Shown piece by piece: positions 35,939 to 47,602 of a stretch of DNA of 64,000 nucleotides. The stretch comes from Chlamydomonas reinhardtii (taxonomy: Eukaryota > Chlorophyta > Chlorophyceae > Chlamydomonadales > Chlamydomonadaceae): contig NW_025061534.1 in the NCBI RefSeq assembly GCF_000002595.2, positions 1 to 64,000 of the forward strand, in the 5' to 3' direction. The notes beneath the pieces were generated by a model. The model saw only the letters and a program-made list of their open reading frames with translations. It was not told the origin of the DNA and did not search any database. Numbering within the stretch: the stretch's first letter is position 1; each line of letters begins with the position of its first letter. A program made the position numbers and the translations under genes.

Positions 35939-36349
35939 TATGGCTGTTTTCAGAACAAACTTCCAGTCGGGGGGTCGGGATGGGGGCGAAAACAACTTGT
36001 TGAAACAATTCATCAAGTTGCTCTCGCGTGCGCACCCAATCCCCCCGACACCCCCGATGCACAGGAAACAACTTGGGGTACACACAGGGCTTTTCGGGAG
36101 GGAGAACGATCGTCAAACAGCGGAGCTTCAAACGGAGGGAAGCTAGGGGGTTGACGTGCAAACAGCGTAGACTGGCCACCATTTTCCCTCCCGAAAAGCC
36201 CTGTGTGTACCCCAAGTTGTTTCCTGTGCATCGGGGGTGTCGGGGGGATTGGGTGCGCACGCGAGAGCAACTTGATGAATTGTTTCAACAAGTTGTTTTC
36301 GCCCCCATCCCGACCCCCCGACTGGAAGTTTGTTCTGAAAACAGCCATA
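35939..36349. repeat. Perfect 165-bp inverted repeat with 81-bp spacer
   Basis: Arms 35939-36103 and 36185-36349 are exact reverse complements by eye, starting TATGGCTGTTTTCAG. Such a structure folds into a long hairpin and fits a foldback/MITE element or a hairpin small-RNA source. It lies about 470 bases upstream of the gene at 36823. No obvious target duplication flanks it. Confidence 0.9.
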
Positions 36350-36822
36350 GTTGGCTCTTGTCTCGAACCTTACTTTACAGCTGCAAACGTCGGCCTTTCC
36401 GAGAACCTCTAAGAATTCCCTCAACGAACTGCGCCTGAAGATGACAGAAAATAAACGCTTTAAGCTTTGGGGCCGCGGGACCATTACCTGAGCTTTTGAG
36501 AGAAGCCCTAGTCGAAACCTAACAATTTTAGCGAAATCGACCCTGGACCTGCTTGCTCTGGCGCTCTAGCTGCTTTGGAGGCGATAGCATAGCTCAGGTG
36601 AGTAGAAATCGTAGTTTTCAGGGCAGGAAATGGGACAACGAGCAGTTTCGGGGCAGAATCGTGGGCATCGTTGTCAGCTCCTAAGCATTTGCATTTGATG
36701 TATTGCACAAGTGGAAGAGATTACCACTCACGTTTAGCTCAAGGGAATTGAGGAAATTTTAGAAGTGTTGGCATTCATCGTCGCTCTTTTATGATCGCGC
36801 AGGTTTCTGGGCGCCGGGCGCT

Positions 36823-38845
36823 ATGGCGTCGCTGTACAAGCCCTCGTCGCGGTCAGCACCGCCACCATGCCAATCGCGCTCTGGCTTAGCTGCCCGCCCC
36901 ACAGCCCCACGGCTTGTTGTGAAGCGGCAGGTTCTGGTGACTGGTGGTACTTCCAGTGTCCAGCAACCTCCTCAGTCTCCTCTGCGTTTCATTGGTGAAG
37001 CAACTGTGATCCCGCCAGCCGGCCTGGGGTTTCCAGCGCGGGAATGGCTCCCATTGGTCATTGTGCACAACAAGGATGCCTGCCAGCATGCACAGGATGT
37101 TGTGTACACCCAAGCGACTGCCAAAGCCATCAAGGAGGTGGGTCCAGATCCTAAATCAGCAAGAGAGATGGGTAGGAACCCCAAGCTTACCTGTGTGTAC
37201 ATGCAGGTGTACACATCTCTGGGCTCCTTCACCAATGGCACCCAGGAGATGCCATCACTGGGCAGGGGGGCTGGTGTGGTGCTGCAGGAGGTGGCAACCA
37301 AGGTAGACTCAGGAAGACAGCAGATGCAATTTTGATAGCAGATAAACTTGTATATTTCTGCTTGCTACTCAGTGTTGCTGCTTTCTGTGTGCTTGCCACC
37401 TGCAGTGCACCACAAAAACAGAGGAGGAAAAGCAGGCAGCTGCTGTCCTTGCCAAGGCTGCACTGGCTGCCAATGCCATTGATGTCGGCAACAAGTTGCT
37501 GGGCCTAGAGGGGCACCGTGTTGTCAAGGCCTGTGCCAACCCCATCTGTGAACGGAATCCCAACACACTTTACGAGGTAGCCAAGAAGCACAAGGACAAC
37601 CAGCCGGTATGTTTCTTAGCCTACCAGCTAGCCAGTATGTTTCTTAGCCTACCAACCAGCTGGTATAATTCTTAGCTGGTAACCCTTATCATGATTTGTA
37701 CTATTTATTATGTCCTCAGGAGGGTGGTGACATCAAGAAGAAGTGGCAGGGCCACCGCAATGAGGTCAAGAGCCTGACCAACCTGTCCGCAAACATCTAC
37801 CACCTGCACCTTGTGGATGATGACAGCCAGGAGCTAACTTTCACGCTGGGACCTGGAGACACTGTCTACATGCGTGGCGATGTGCTAAAACTGCTGTACC
37901 ACTGGGTAAGCATTAGGGCTGCTGTGTATTGGATGGCTGGAGAGGGGTCTGATTGGATGGGCTTGTTGCTGTAGTGTTAAAAAAGTGTTTGGAGCACTGT
38001 TCAGGTTTTGGATGCCAAACACACTTATCCCTGTTGCAGGCAGAAGCCCAGGAGAGGGGCTGGACGGGCAGGCAACCCTGGGAGCTAGCAGCAGCAATCA
38101 GCTCCAGGTCCAGCAGCCCTCCCTGCCTGTCTTCAAGCTGGAGTGGAAGGCTGTCATTGATAAGCTAAAGGAGAAGCAGCCCATGTCTGGGCTCTCGTAC
38201 AGCCGAATCCCCCAATGCCACCCATCTTACAAATCTATATATGGCCATCTATGGGTCATGCGAGCTCGAGGGAAGTTACCACCATGTGCCAAGCGCAGCC
38301 GCCTGCAGACCCCCAGCAGCGATGGCACCAGCGCCGCTGCTGTCAGCGGTGCCGGGCCTCCTAGCAGCGGTTATGGGGCCGGCGGCGGTGGGCTGGGGCT
38401 GGCGGTGGCGGTGGTGGCGACTGGCGCTCTGCTGGGTGACGGTGATGGCGAGCTACAGCCTCCTGCCGCCAAGCGCAGCCGCCTGCAGACCCCCAGCAGC
38501 GATGGCACCAGCGCCGCTGCTGTCAGCGGTGCCGGGCCTCCTAGCAGCGGTTATGGGGCCGGCGGCGGTGGGCTGGGGCTGGCAGCGGCGGTGGTGGCGA
38601 CTGGTGGAGGCCTCAGCGTCGCAGAGATTGTCGCTCTCTGTGCTATGCCAAGGCTGCAGCCATCCACAGTGGAGGTGGACCATGCCATGAAGGTCCTGCA
38701 GAACCAGAAGCCACCACCAGCGCCCCCTGGCAGCCTTCCCATGCATCTGCGGCCTGCGGCACTGCAGGCCATGATAGTGGCAATCCAGGAGGGTCGCTGC
38801 CCCCAGGAGGCGGCATCTGTATTCATAACAGAAGTTGCACAGTGA
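36823..38845 (+). CDS. Intron-bearing gene of unknown function
   Basis: Exons 36823-37137, 37207-37302, 37406-37606 and 37720-37905 join in phase 0 with GT...TGCAG/CTCAG borders. A last exon from about 38040 ends at TGA 38843-38845. The protein begins MASLYKPSSRSAPPPCQSRS (basic, Pro-rich). It continues through PAREWLPLVIVHNKDA, a Lys/Ala-rich helix (TEEEKQAAAVLAKAALAANA), a CANPICERNP Cys pair, IKKKWQGHRNEVKSLTNLSA and GDTVYMRGDVLKLLYHW. The last exon includes PAAKRSRLQTPSSDG twice. Frame choice at the start of the last exon is uncertain: a small shift or unseen intron is needed to reach the long open frame. Codon use and GC differ from the Helitron cargo. No family recognised. The final 40 bases of the gene are part of the minisatellite unit that follows. 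Confidence 0.5.
38288..38630 (+). repeat. 180-bp internal tandem duplication in the unknown gene
   Basis: GCCAAGCGCAGCCGCCTGCA starts units at 38288 and 38468. The offset of 180 bases keeps the frame, so about 60 residues (AKRSRLQTPSSDGTSAAAVS...) are repeated in the protein. Confidence 0.85.
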
Positions 38846-41800
38846 GGGGTCAGGACACGTATGTGGCAAATGAGGCAAGTGAGGCAAGCAAGGATGAAGG
38901 TTCCGTGTTAAGAACGTGGACAGTGGCTTTGTGGGGATGACAGAAGTTGCACAGTGAGGGGTCAGGACACGTATGTGGCAAATGAGGCAAGTGAGGCAAG
39001 CAAGGATGAAGGTTCCGTGTTAAGAACGTGGACAGTGGCTTTGTGGGGATGACAGAAGTTGCACAGTGAGGGGTCAGGACACGTATGTGGCAAATGAGGC
39101 AAGTGAGGCAAGCAAGGATGAAGGTTCCGTGTTAAGAACGTGGACAGCGGCTTTGTGGGGATGACAGAAGTTGCACAGTGAGGGGTCAGGACACGTATGT
39201 GGCAAATGAGGCAAGTGAGGCAAGCAAGGATGAAGGTTCCGTGTTAAGAACGTGGACAGTGGCTTTGTGGGGATGACAGAAGTTGCACAGTGAGGGGTCA
39301 GGACACGTATGTGGCAAATGAGGCAAGTGAGGCAAGCAAGGATGAAGGTTCCGTGTTAAGAACGTGGACAGTGGCTTTGTGGGGATGACAGAAGTTGCAC
39401 AGTGAGGGGTCAGGACACGTATGTGGCAAATGAGGCAAGTGAGGCAAGCAAGGATGAAGGTTCCGTGTTAAGAACGTGGACAGTGGCTTTGTGGGGATGA
39501 CAGAAGTTGCACAGTGAGGGGTCAGGACACGTATGTGGCAAATGAGGCAAGTGAGGCAAGCAAGGATGAAGGTTCCGTGTTAAGAACGTGGACAGTGGCT
39601 TTGTGGGGATGACAGAAGTTGCACAGTGAGGGGTCAGGACACGTATGTGGCAAATGAGGCAAGTGAGGCAAGCAAGGATGAAGGTTCCGTGTTAAGAACG
39701 TGGACAGCGGCTTTGTGGGGATGACAGAAGTTGCACAGTGAGGGGTCAGGACACGTATGTGGCAAATGAGGCAAGTGAGGCAAGCAAGGATGAAGGTTCC
39801 GTGTTAAGAACGTGGACAGTGGCTTTGTGGGGATGACAGAAGTTGCACAGTGAGGGGTCAGGACACGTATGTGGCAAATGAGGCAAGTGAGGCAAGCAAG
39901 GATGAAGGTTCCGTGTTAAGAACGTGGACAGCGGCATCTGTACTCATAACAGAAGTTGCACAGTGAGGGGTCAGGACACGTATGTGGCAAATGAGGCAAG
40001 TGAGGCAAGCAAGGATGAAGGTTCCGTGTTAAGAATGTGGACAGCGGCTTTGTGGGGATGACAGAAGTTGCACAGTGAGGGGTCAGGACACGTATGTGGC
40101 AAATGAGGCAAGTGAGGCAAGCAAGGATGAAGGTTCCGTGTTAAGAACGTGGACAGTGGCTTTGTGGGGATGACAGAAGTTGCACAGTGAGGGGTCAGGA
40201 CACGTATGTGGCAAATGAGGCAAGTGAGGCAAGCAAGGATGAAGGTTCCGTGTTAAGAACGTGGACAGCGGCATCTGTACTCATAACAGAAGTTGCACAG
40301 TGAGGGGTCAGGACACGTATGTGGCAAATGAGGCAAGTGAGGCAAGCAAGGATGAAGGTTCCGTGTTAAGAATGTGGACAGCGGCTTTGTGGGGATGACA
40401 GAAGTTGCACAGTGAGGGGTCAGGACACGTATGTGGCAAATGAGGCAAGTGAGGCAAGCAAGGATGAAGGTTCCGTGTTAAGAACGTGGACAGTGGCTTT
40501 GTGGGGATGACAGAAGTTGCACAGTGAGGGGTCAGGACACGTATGTGGCAAATGAGGCAAGTGAGGCAAGCAAGGATGAAGGTTCCGTGTTAAGAACGTG
40601 GACAGCGGCTTTGTGGGGATGACAGAAGTTGCACAGTGAGGGGTCAGGACACGTATGTGGCAAATGAGGCAAGTGAGGCAAGCAAGGATGAAGGTTCCGT
40701 GTTAAGAACGTGGACAGCGGCTTTGTGGGGATGACAGAAGTTGCACAGTGAGGGGTCAGGACACGTATGTGGCAAATGAGGCAAGTGAGGCAAGCAAGGA
40801 TGAAGGTTCCGTGTTAAGAACGTGGACAGTGGCTTTGTGGGGATGACAGAAGTTGCACAGTGAGGGGTCAGGACACGTATGTGGCAAATGAGGCAAGTGA
40901 GGCAAGCAAGGATGAAGGTTCCATGTTAAGAACGTGGACAGCGGCTTTGTGGGGATGACAGAAGTTGCACAGTGAGGGGTCAGGACACGTATGTGGCAAA
41001 TGAGGCAAGTGAGGCAAGCAAGGATGAAGGTTCCGTGTTAAGAACGTGGACAGTGGCTTTGTGGGGATGACAGAAGTTGCACAGTGAGGGGTCAGGACAC
41101 GTATGTGGCAAATGAGGCAAGTGAGGCAAGCAAGGATGAAGGTTCCGTGTTAAGAACGTGGACAGCGGCATCTGTACTCATAACAGAAGTTGCACAGTGA
41201 GGGGTCAGGACACGTATGTGGCAAATGAGGCAAGTGAGGCAAGCAAGGATGAAGGTTCCGTGTTAAGAATGTGGACAGCGGCTTTGTGGGGATGACAGAA
41301 GTTGCACAGTGAGGGGTCAGGACACGTATGTGGCAAATGAGGCAAGTGAGGCAAGCAAGGATGAAGGTTCCGTGTTAAGAACGTGGACAGCGGCTTTGTG
41401 GGGATGACAGAAGTTGCACAGTGAGGGGTCAGGACACGTATGTGGCAAATGAGGCAAGTGAGGCAAGCAAGGATGAAGGTTCCGTGTTAAGAACGTGGAC
41501 AGCGGCTTTGTGGGGATGACAGAAGTTGCACAGTGAGGGGTCAGGACACGTATGTGGCAAATGAGGCAAGTGAGGCAAGCAAGGATGAAGGTTCCGTGTT
41601 AAGAACGTGGACAGTGGCTTTGTGGGGATGACAGAAGTTGCACAGTGAGGGGTCAGGACACGTATGTGGCAAATGAGGCAAGTGAGGCAAGCAAGGATGA
41701 AGGTTCCGTGTTAAGAACGTGGACAGTGGCTTTGTGGGGATGACAGAAGTTGCACAGTGAGGGGTCAGGACACGTATGTGGCAAATGAGGCAAGTGAGGC

Positions 41801-42266
41801 AAGCAAGGATGAAGGTTCCATGTTAAGAACGTGGACAGCGGCTTTGTGGGGATGACAGAAGTTGCACAGTGAGGGGTCAGGACACGTATGTGGCAAATGA
41901 GGCAAGTGAGGCAAGCAAGGATGAAGGTTCCGTGTTAAGAACGTGGACAGTGGCTTTGTGGGGATGACAGAAGTTGCACAGTGAGGGGTCAGGACACGTA
42001 TGTGGCAAATGAGGCAAGTGAGGCAAGCAAGGATGAAGGTTCCGTGTTAAGAACGTGGACAGCGGCTTTGTGGGGATGACAGAAGTTGCACAGTGAGGGG
42101 TCAGGACACGTATGTGGCAAATGAGGCATGTGAGGCAAGCAAGGATGAAGGTTCCGTGTTAAGAACGTGGACAGCGGCTTTGTGGGGATGACAGAAGTTG
42201 CACAGTGAGGGGTCAGGACACGTATGTGGCAAATGAGGCAAGTGAGGCAAGCAAGGATGCAGTTCC
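38829..42266 (+). repeat. 112-bp minisatellite, about 31 units
   Basis: Period 112, checked between unit starts 38941 and 39053. Unit: CAGAAGTTGCACAGTGAGGG...GTGGCAAATGAGGCAAGTGAGGCAAGCAAGGATGAAGG...TTTGTGGGGATGA. The first unit is the 3' end of the preceding gene, including its stop. Units are nearly identical; three (near 39946, 40282, 41179) carry CATCTGTACTCATAAC, as the gene does, instead of CTTTGTGGGGATGA. Minus-strand open frames across it are artefacts of the period. Confidence 0.95.
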
Positions 42267-42269
42267 GAG

Positions 42270-43213
42270 CCGGTACATCGGACGCGAAACAGGTTGCGTG
42301 CCGGGAAGTAGTGGGATGGTGTGGTCGACTGGGCGCACTGGAGGCAGCCCCGGGATGGGCTGGAACACGTCAGAGTATTCATCCAGCAGCGCCTTCACAC
42401 GCGGATCCAGCGAGGGAGGAGCACTGGGGGGGGACAGAACCTTTCTCCTTCTCGGGTGCAGGTGTGGTGCCGGCCTGAGGGGTAGTCGTGGTATCCGCAA
42501 CGACTGGCGCGTTCGAACCAGGGTGGTTCGCAGCAGACGCATCAGCAGTACCAGTCACAGCAGAGGAAGCAACAGGGGCGACCGAGGGGCGACAACGTGG
42601 ACGAACAGCGATAACATGCGCACCCTTGCGAATCATACGGTCAGCTTCCTTTCGACCAACCAGGGTGGGCGTCTTGGTCGGCGGCAGACGCGGTGGAGCG
42701 GGAACTGGTGACGCCGAACCAACAGCAGAAGAGCCCTTGGCCACTCCGACCTTGTGCGCAGCAGGTGATGCACCGGTCTTGGCACCAGCTTTATCAGATG
42801 CAGGCCTGCGGGGATCCCCAGAACTAGACGCAGGCACAGCACAGCTAACGGCATGCAGGTGAGCGGCAACAATGGCGTCGTTTTCACGATTCATGGCAAT
42901 AATAGCCGACAGCGCCATGTTAGCAGTAGGCTGGTCGAGTGCGACGGACGAAACAGTCAAGGCGTGCACACCTATGGTCCGAAGCGGTACAGAAACAGTG
43001 CGCTTGCCCGTTCGTAGCACTAGTGCCTGCTTGCCTAGGTCTACGGCGGCCCCCTCCCGCACCATGGTACTAGCGCCCAAGATCAGCTGTGCGGAGTCAG
43101 TAAAGGTAGGCAGCACAAACGGGTGCAACATGAGGTACGCAGGACCAAACGCCACGCGCAACGCCACGCGCCCTAGAATGGTTTGCTTACCACCATCGGC
43201 CAGAGTGACGTGT
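42270..43213 (-). pseudogene. Chromovirus protease C-terminal and protease-RT linker region (fossil)
   Basis: Minus-strand frames including ALRVAFGPAYLMLHPFVLP and, later, DEYSDVFQPIPGLPPVRPVD with PLLPGTQPVSRPMYRL, the segment leading into Ty3 RT. Bounded by GADNEDD copy C and by the lower-GC island. Confidence 0.75.
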
Positions 43214-45057
43214 TGGTTAGTCCTTTACATGCCAGACCCCACGTTTGCCAGCCTCTCCAACAACTGGCGCGCCCTTCGTGTGTAGTCACTGCTCACCCTT
43301 ACCTGCTGCCCCTCCTCCTCCTCCTCCTCCTCCTCCTCCTCATCCTCCTCCTCCTCCTCCTCCTCCTCCTCCTCCTCCTCCTCCTCCAGCCCACCCTCCT
43401 CCTCCAGCCCACCCTCCTCCTCCAACCCACCCTCCTCGTCCAGCTCACCCTCCTCCTCACCCTCCTCCTCCGCTAGCCCACCCTCCTCCTCACCCTCCTC
43501 CTCCTCATCTGCACCAGCTTGACCCGCCCCAGACGGCCCTGCCCCAGAAGGACCTGGATCAGCTTGAAACAGAGGCTCTATGAGTGACCAGATGATGTCC
43601 AGATTTGACTCTCGCCAACTTTTGATGCATGAAGTTGCCAAGCGTTTGGCTCCACGTGGACCCAAGACAATACCCTCAGTGTGTAGAGTTGTGCTGTCGA
43701 TGTAGTATGTGCCTGTGCCCTTGCGCCCAGCCGTCGTGCTTGCTCCCAGAGACACCAGGTCATTTGTTGTTATAAGGGCAACCAAGTCACTGCCGATACT
43801 TTTTACTTCTGGCATCGTGTCAGCCACGTTGTCCGGGATGTCCACAAGGTACAGGTGTGCAGCGCCTACAACAGCCGGGTGGTGGTGGTGTCCTTGTTGT
43901 GTCTTGACAGAAAACTGCAAAAAAATTCCTGGTGTGGGTGTCGTGGGCCCTGCATATGTACACCCGAATCCCAGTGCCATTCGCCCGCGTCAGCTCAGCG
44001 TGATGAAAGAGACGCGGGTCGTGCCGGACATGGTTGACGCCAAAATTAAACTTACTGCCTAAGACCTCCAAGTACTTGTATATTTTACTCGTGGATTCAA
44101 TGTGCATGTTCTTGTGGACACCAAAGCTTGCTACCGCGGCCACGTTGGTGCCTTTGAGGCGCTTCTGTGCCGTTAAGAAATTCGCATAGTCTATATCTGC
44201 CATAACACGCTTGATGCGCGGGTAAATTAGCTTGCGGTCGGCAACGTCAAGAGTTGGAAAGAAATAGATGCCATCTGATAGAGCTAATCGAACATTATCA
44301 TCAGTGATCGTGTTGCTGGGTCCCAGTTTTTCGGGCATTATTAGTTGAAAGTTGCGTGCCATGCTCAATTGATATATAAATAGACGTTTAGTTTCGATGC
44401 CCATCGTCAGCTTGAAGTTCTCAACCACCTCTGCAGGATCGATAACAAAGTAACCATTGTTGTTTTAAAAGTAACGATAAACAAGAAAAAACAGCGTTCG
44501 CCGCCGTCGCCGTAATGATTCATCAAGTCTTGATACACAGCTTTGTGCGAGACTGAATGGTTCCAAAAACAATGCGCTTCGTCGGACTCAAATATCTCCA
44601 AGTATAGATCATCGGATAATGCTAGCGAAGCAAGCCCGCCGATAAGACCTTGAAAAACGTTAGAGGTTTTGATTGGAACATTGACAGCGCGACCGCTCCC
44701 AGACTTCAGCTGGACAGTCAACGCCTTTCCTTGGTGTGGAGCAAGTAGAAGTCGCAAGATAACATCCGCATCCGCATCAGCGTGCGTGCGTTCAACATTA
44801 TAAATTATCCCATGACAAACACCATAGCTCTCAAAATACCCAAATACGTCGTCCTCGTTGTCAGCACCCGACCGAAGACCAGGCTTCACATTCAGACCTT
44901 CTCTCTTTGGGACGACAGTTTTGCGTGGAGTGCGGAAGGCCATAACGGCAAGGCATAATGCCAAAAGAGAAAAGAAAAAAAAGGTAACGGGACATTGAAT
45001 ATTCCCACTATGGCATACATTGAAGTCAGAGAGTGCGCTCCATTACTATAATCTGGT
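43214..45057 (-). mobile_element. GADNEDD element copy C, nested in chromovirus protease
   Basis: About 1,836 bp (43218-45053) with TGGT at both borders. Encodes the same protein family on the minus strand, here broken into at least three frames. Recognisable blocks: LCLAVMAFRTPRKTVVPKRE, GADNEDDVFGYFESYG, ERTHADADADVI, GERCFFLFIVTF, LFIYQLSMARNFQL, HIESTSKIYKYLEVLG, a long poly-Glu tail and [17 protein letters not shown]. The gene end again coincides with the element end (GGCATGTAA). The sequence differs clearly from copies A and B, so the three copies do not derive from one recent burst. Confidence 0.7.
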
Positions 45058-45766
45058 CCTTGGCTATGTACGCCGACTTCAACAACTTGAGTCCCAGCTG
45101 GTCGCAAAGCGCCTTGGACACGAAGTCGTGACTAGCTCCAGTATCAGCCAGTACAGACACACGCAGGCCGCCGACACGTGCAGGCACGATTGGCAAAGGC
45201 CCTGCGGTTGAAGCGGCAGCAGATGGCACAGCAGAGTTTACGGTCAAGTACAACGAAGAGGCATGAGGAGGTGCACGTGCGTTGCTAACAGGCAGGGGCG
45301 GTGCGTACCAAACAGTCACGCTATGCTTAAGCGCCGGCAGCTGCACCGGATGATTCTGCAGATCCAACCCCTGAAACAACGACTCCCCAACCCCAAACGT
45401 CACCGCTTTCGACATCCCTTGCAGTAGATCTTGACACGCCTTGGACTTGGACATGTAAGACGGGACGACGAAGACGCCGGCGGTGTCAGCTGGCCGCCGC
45501 GCCTGACAGGCCTTGAAGCGGGAGACCTGCGATGTCAGCTCAGAAAAGCGCGAGGGAACAAACAGCGTAGTATGCCCACCCAACCCCAGAGACGAGATTG
45601 GAACCTCCAGAGGCAACTCGTAAAGATTACACTCAGCACCGAAGCCAGCACGCCGCAGGCGACCGTCAAACGTCAGCTCGCGCCCAACAGCGCCTTCGAT
45701 ACGCTTCACTGCAGCAGGTAGCAAAGCTCGAGTGTTCTTCAGAGTGGTGTAGGGCAAAGAACGCAT
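45058..45766 (-). pseudogene. Chromovirus protease, N-terminal part (fossil)
   Basis: Minus-strand frame with the aspartic protease motif VLADTGASHDFVS and downstream CDQLGLKLLKS. Upstream, VSRFKACQARRPADTAGVFV may belong to a gag-protease spacer. Cut by GADNEDD copy C. Confidence 0.8.
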
Positions 45767-45814
45767 CAGAAGTGCGCACCCAGGATCATCCTCGCAAATC
45801 CCCTGGGCAACCCC

Positions 45815-47272
45815 CTACTTGCGGCCACCCGCCTTGCCGGCGGCGCCGCCGCGGCCCCCCTTGTTGCCGCGCCCACCGCCCTGACCACCGCCGCGACCGC
45901 GGCCACGGCCCCCCTGACCACCCTTCCGGACTACCGTCTGCCAGTTGTCATGCCCCACGTGGGCCTTGACGGAGTGGCCAGACTTGCCGCAGACAAAGCA
46001 GAGACCATCCACCTTGCGAGCCTTGAGGATAGCCTCGGACACGCCGAACTTGGTCTCGTCCGACGTGCGCGGCGGGCACGGCAGAGAGCCATCCGCGATC
46101 TCGGTTACAGCGGCCGACGGACCAGAGCCGTCAGCGCGCTTCTGGCGCTTGGGTGCAGGGGTAGGGCGGTTGTCCTCCTCCTCCGTCTCCATGCCGGCGT
46201 CATCAGTGGCCTGCGTGAAGTTCAGACGAAGGGAAGAAGCAGCAGCAAAGGCACCAGCAGCCTTCTTAGACTCTGCACTCAGGGCATGATCAACGAGAGC
46301 GTCGAACGAGGTGAAGGGCTTCCCGTTAGGGTCACGCGCGCACTTGGTCGCAAGCCACTCCGGCAGCCCCGAACGGAACCAGAACACACGCTCAGTGGGG
46401 GTCATGTCATGAATGGGCGCAACACGAGCATTGAAGCGGGTGAGGTATGCAGAGACCGCCTCCTTGTCACGCATCATGTAACGCCGCGCAGCCAGTTTGT
46501 TGCGGGCTTCTTCAGACAACGTGAGTACCGCGGGCGCAAACCTGTCACCTAGGGCCTTCAGAAGCCGCTCAGAGGTGAACTCTTCCCCCACAGACAGGGA
46601 CCAGTCGTCATACCAGGTCTTAGCGGCGCCCTTCAGTGCACTCGCGATGTAAAGGCAACGTGCCGCATCACTGTCACCCCACTCGGCAACAGAGAAGTAG
46701 CGCTTAAGGTCCCTAATGAACGCACGAGCCCGCAGAATTTGCTGTTGCGACTTCAGACCGTCCAGGTTCAGCTCGGGCGATGCGATGGACACCTTAACCC
46801 CACGAGGAGCAGAATCCCCGTTGCGCTCGCCATCAGAGGCTACAGGCACATTACCACCTACCGGAGGGGACGCAGCGCCGTTCAGGTCGGCAGCCGGCTG
46901 CGGCGCAGCGCCAGCAGCAAGCTCGCGGCTTCCAGTCGCCACGCGTCCATCAGAGCCTCCAGCAGCACCATTATTGCCTCCAGTAGTCGCAGCGGGCTCA
47001 GCAGCTGCGTTCAGGTCAGCCGCCAAAGAACGAGGAGGCAAAGGTGGCGTCAGAGAAATTGGAGCAGGAACCGCAGCAGGAGCAATCCCTATTAAAGTCG
47101 CAAAAGTCTGTGCAAATTGCGTCAGAGTGCTGTTCAGATCCGCGAGCAATTTCGCAGCGGGCCCAGTAGGCAAGACAGTACCCTGGCCCGATCCCATAGC
47201 GACCGCAGTGTCGGCCGGCACAGTGGAGTCCTCAAGCCCAGGAGGCGGAGGGTCAACCCCAGCTGCATCCAT
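45815..47272 (-). pseudogene. Chromovirus gag (fossil)
   Basis: Open minus-strand frame of 485 codons. The middle has retrotransposon gag features (FIRDLKRYFSVAEWGDSDAA, LKGAAKTWYDDW, YLTRFNARV). A zinc knuckle CFVCGKSGHSVKAH follows near residue 425, then an RGG-rich basic tail. Of all parts of the element, gag looks the least disturbed. Confidence 0.88.
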
Positions 47273-47602
47273 ACTACCAACCGATCAGAGCGACGCTGAC
47301 GGGCTGGCCGCAGTGGTAGCAACGGCAGCTGAGCACGACGGACGAGGTGGAGGGCCCAGCAGCGGCGTGCTCCTCCTCCTTGACGTCGGCGATTTCAGTA
47401 TCACCGTTGACGTCAACAGCCAGAGGCTCCGAGGACGGTTCTCCGGCCGTCTTGAAGTCGTCCTCGTCGTAGTCAAGCAGCTCCTCGTCCTCGTGGCCGT
47501 GCAGCGCCATAGGCAGGCTGGGAGAATCGCAAAATTGCGACTTCAGAAGCGGAAGCGTCGGACCCAATAGCGGGCCCCCAAGAAAGAGGCGTAGATACCA
47601 AT

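Larger units (their letters stand above)
35714..42266 (+). other. 6.5-kb lower-GC island inserted in the chromovirus
   Basis: Foreign block between the RT and protease parts of the chromovirus. It holds, in order, a perfect inverted repeat, an intron-bearing gene and a long minisatellite, with visibly lower GC than the neighbours. Borders are read from where retrotransposon protein similarity stops (about 35714 and 42266). I could not find a clean target duplication or terminal repeat, so the mode of entry is unknown. Confidence 0.6.

Noticed and set aside
38829-42266. CRISPR-like regular array
   Set aside because: The whole 112-bp unit is repeated with no unique spacers; it is a eukaryotic minisatellite.
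39746-42382. Repeated minus-strand 63-codon frames
   Set aside because: They arise from the 112-bp period and recur identically; no independent gene evidence.
31135-45053. GADNEDD copies as introns or inteins of the retrotransposon
   Set aside because: No GT-AG or self-splicing borders, one copy is antisense, and each is flanked by a short target duplication.
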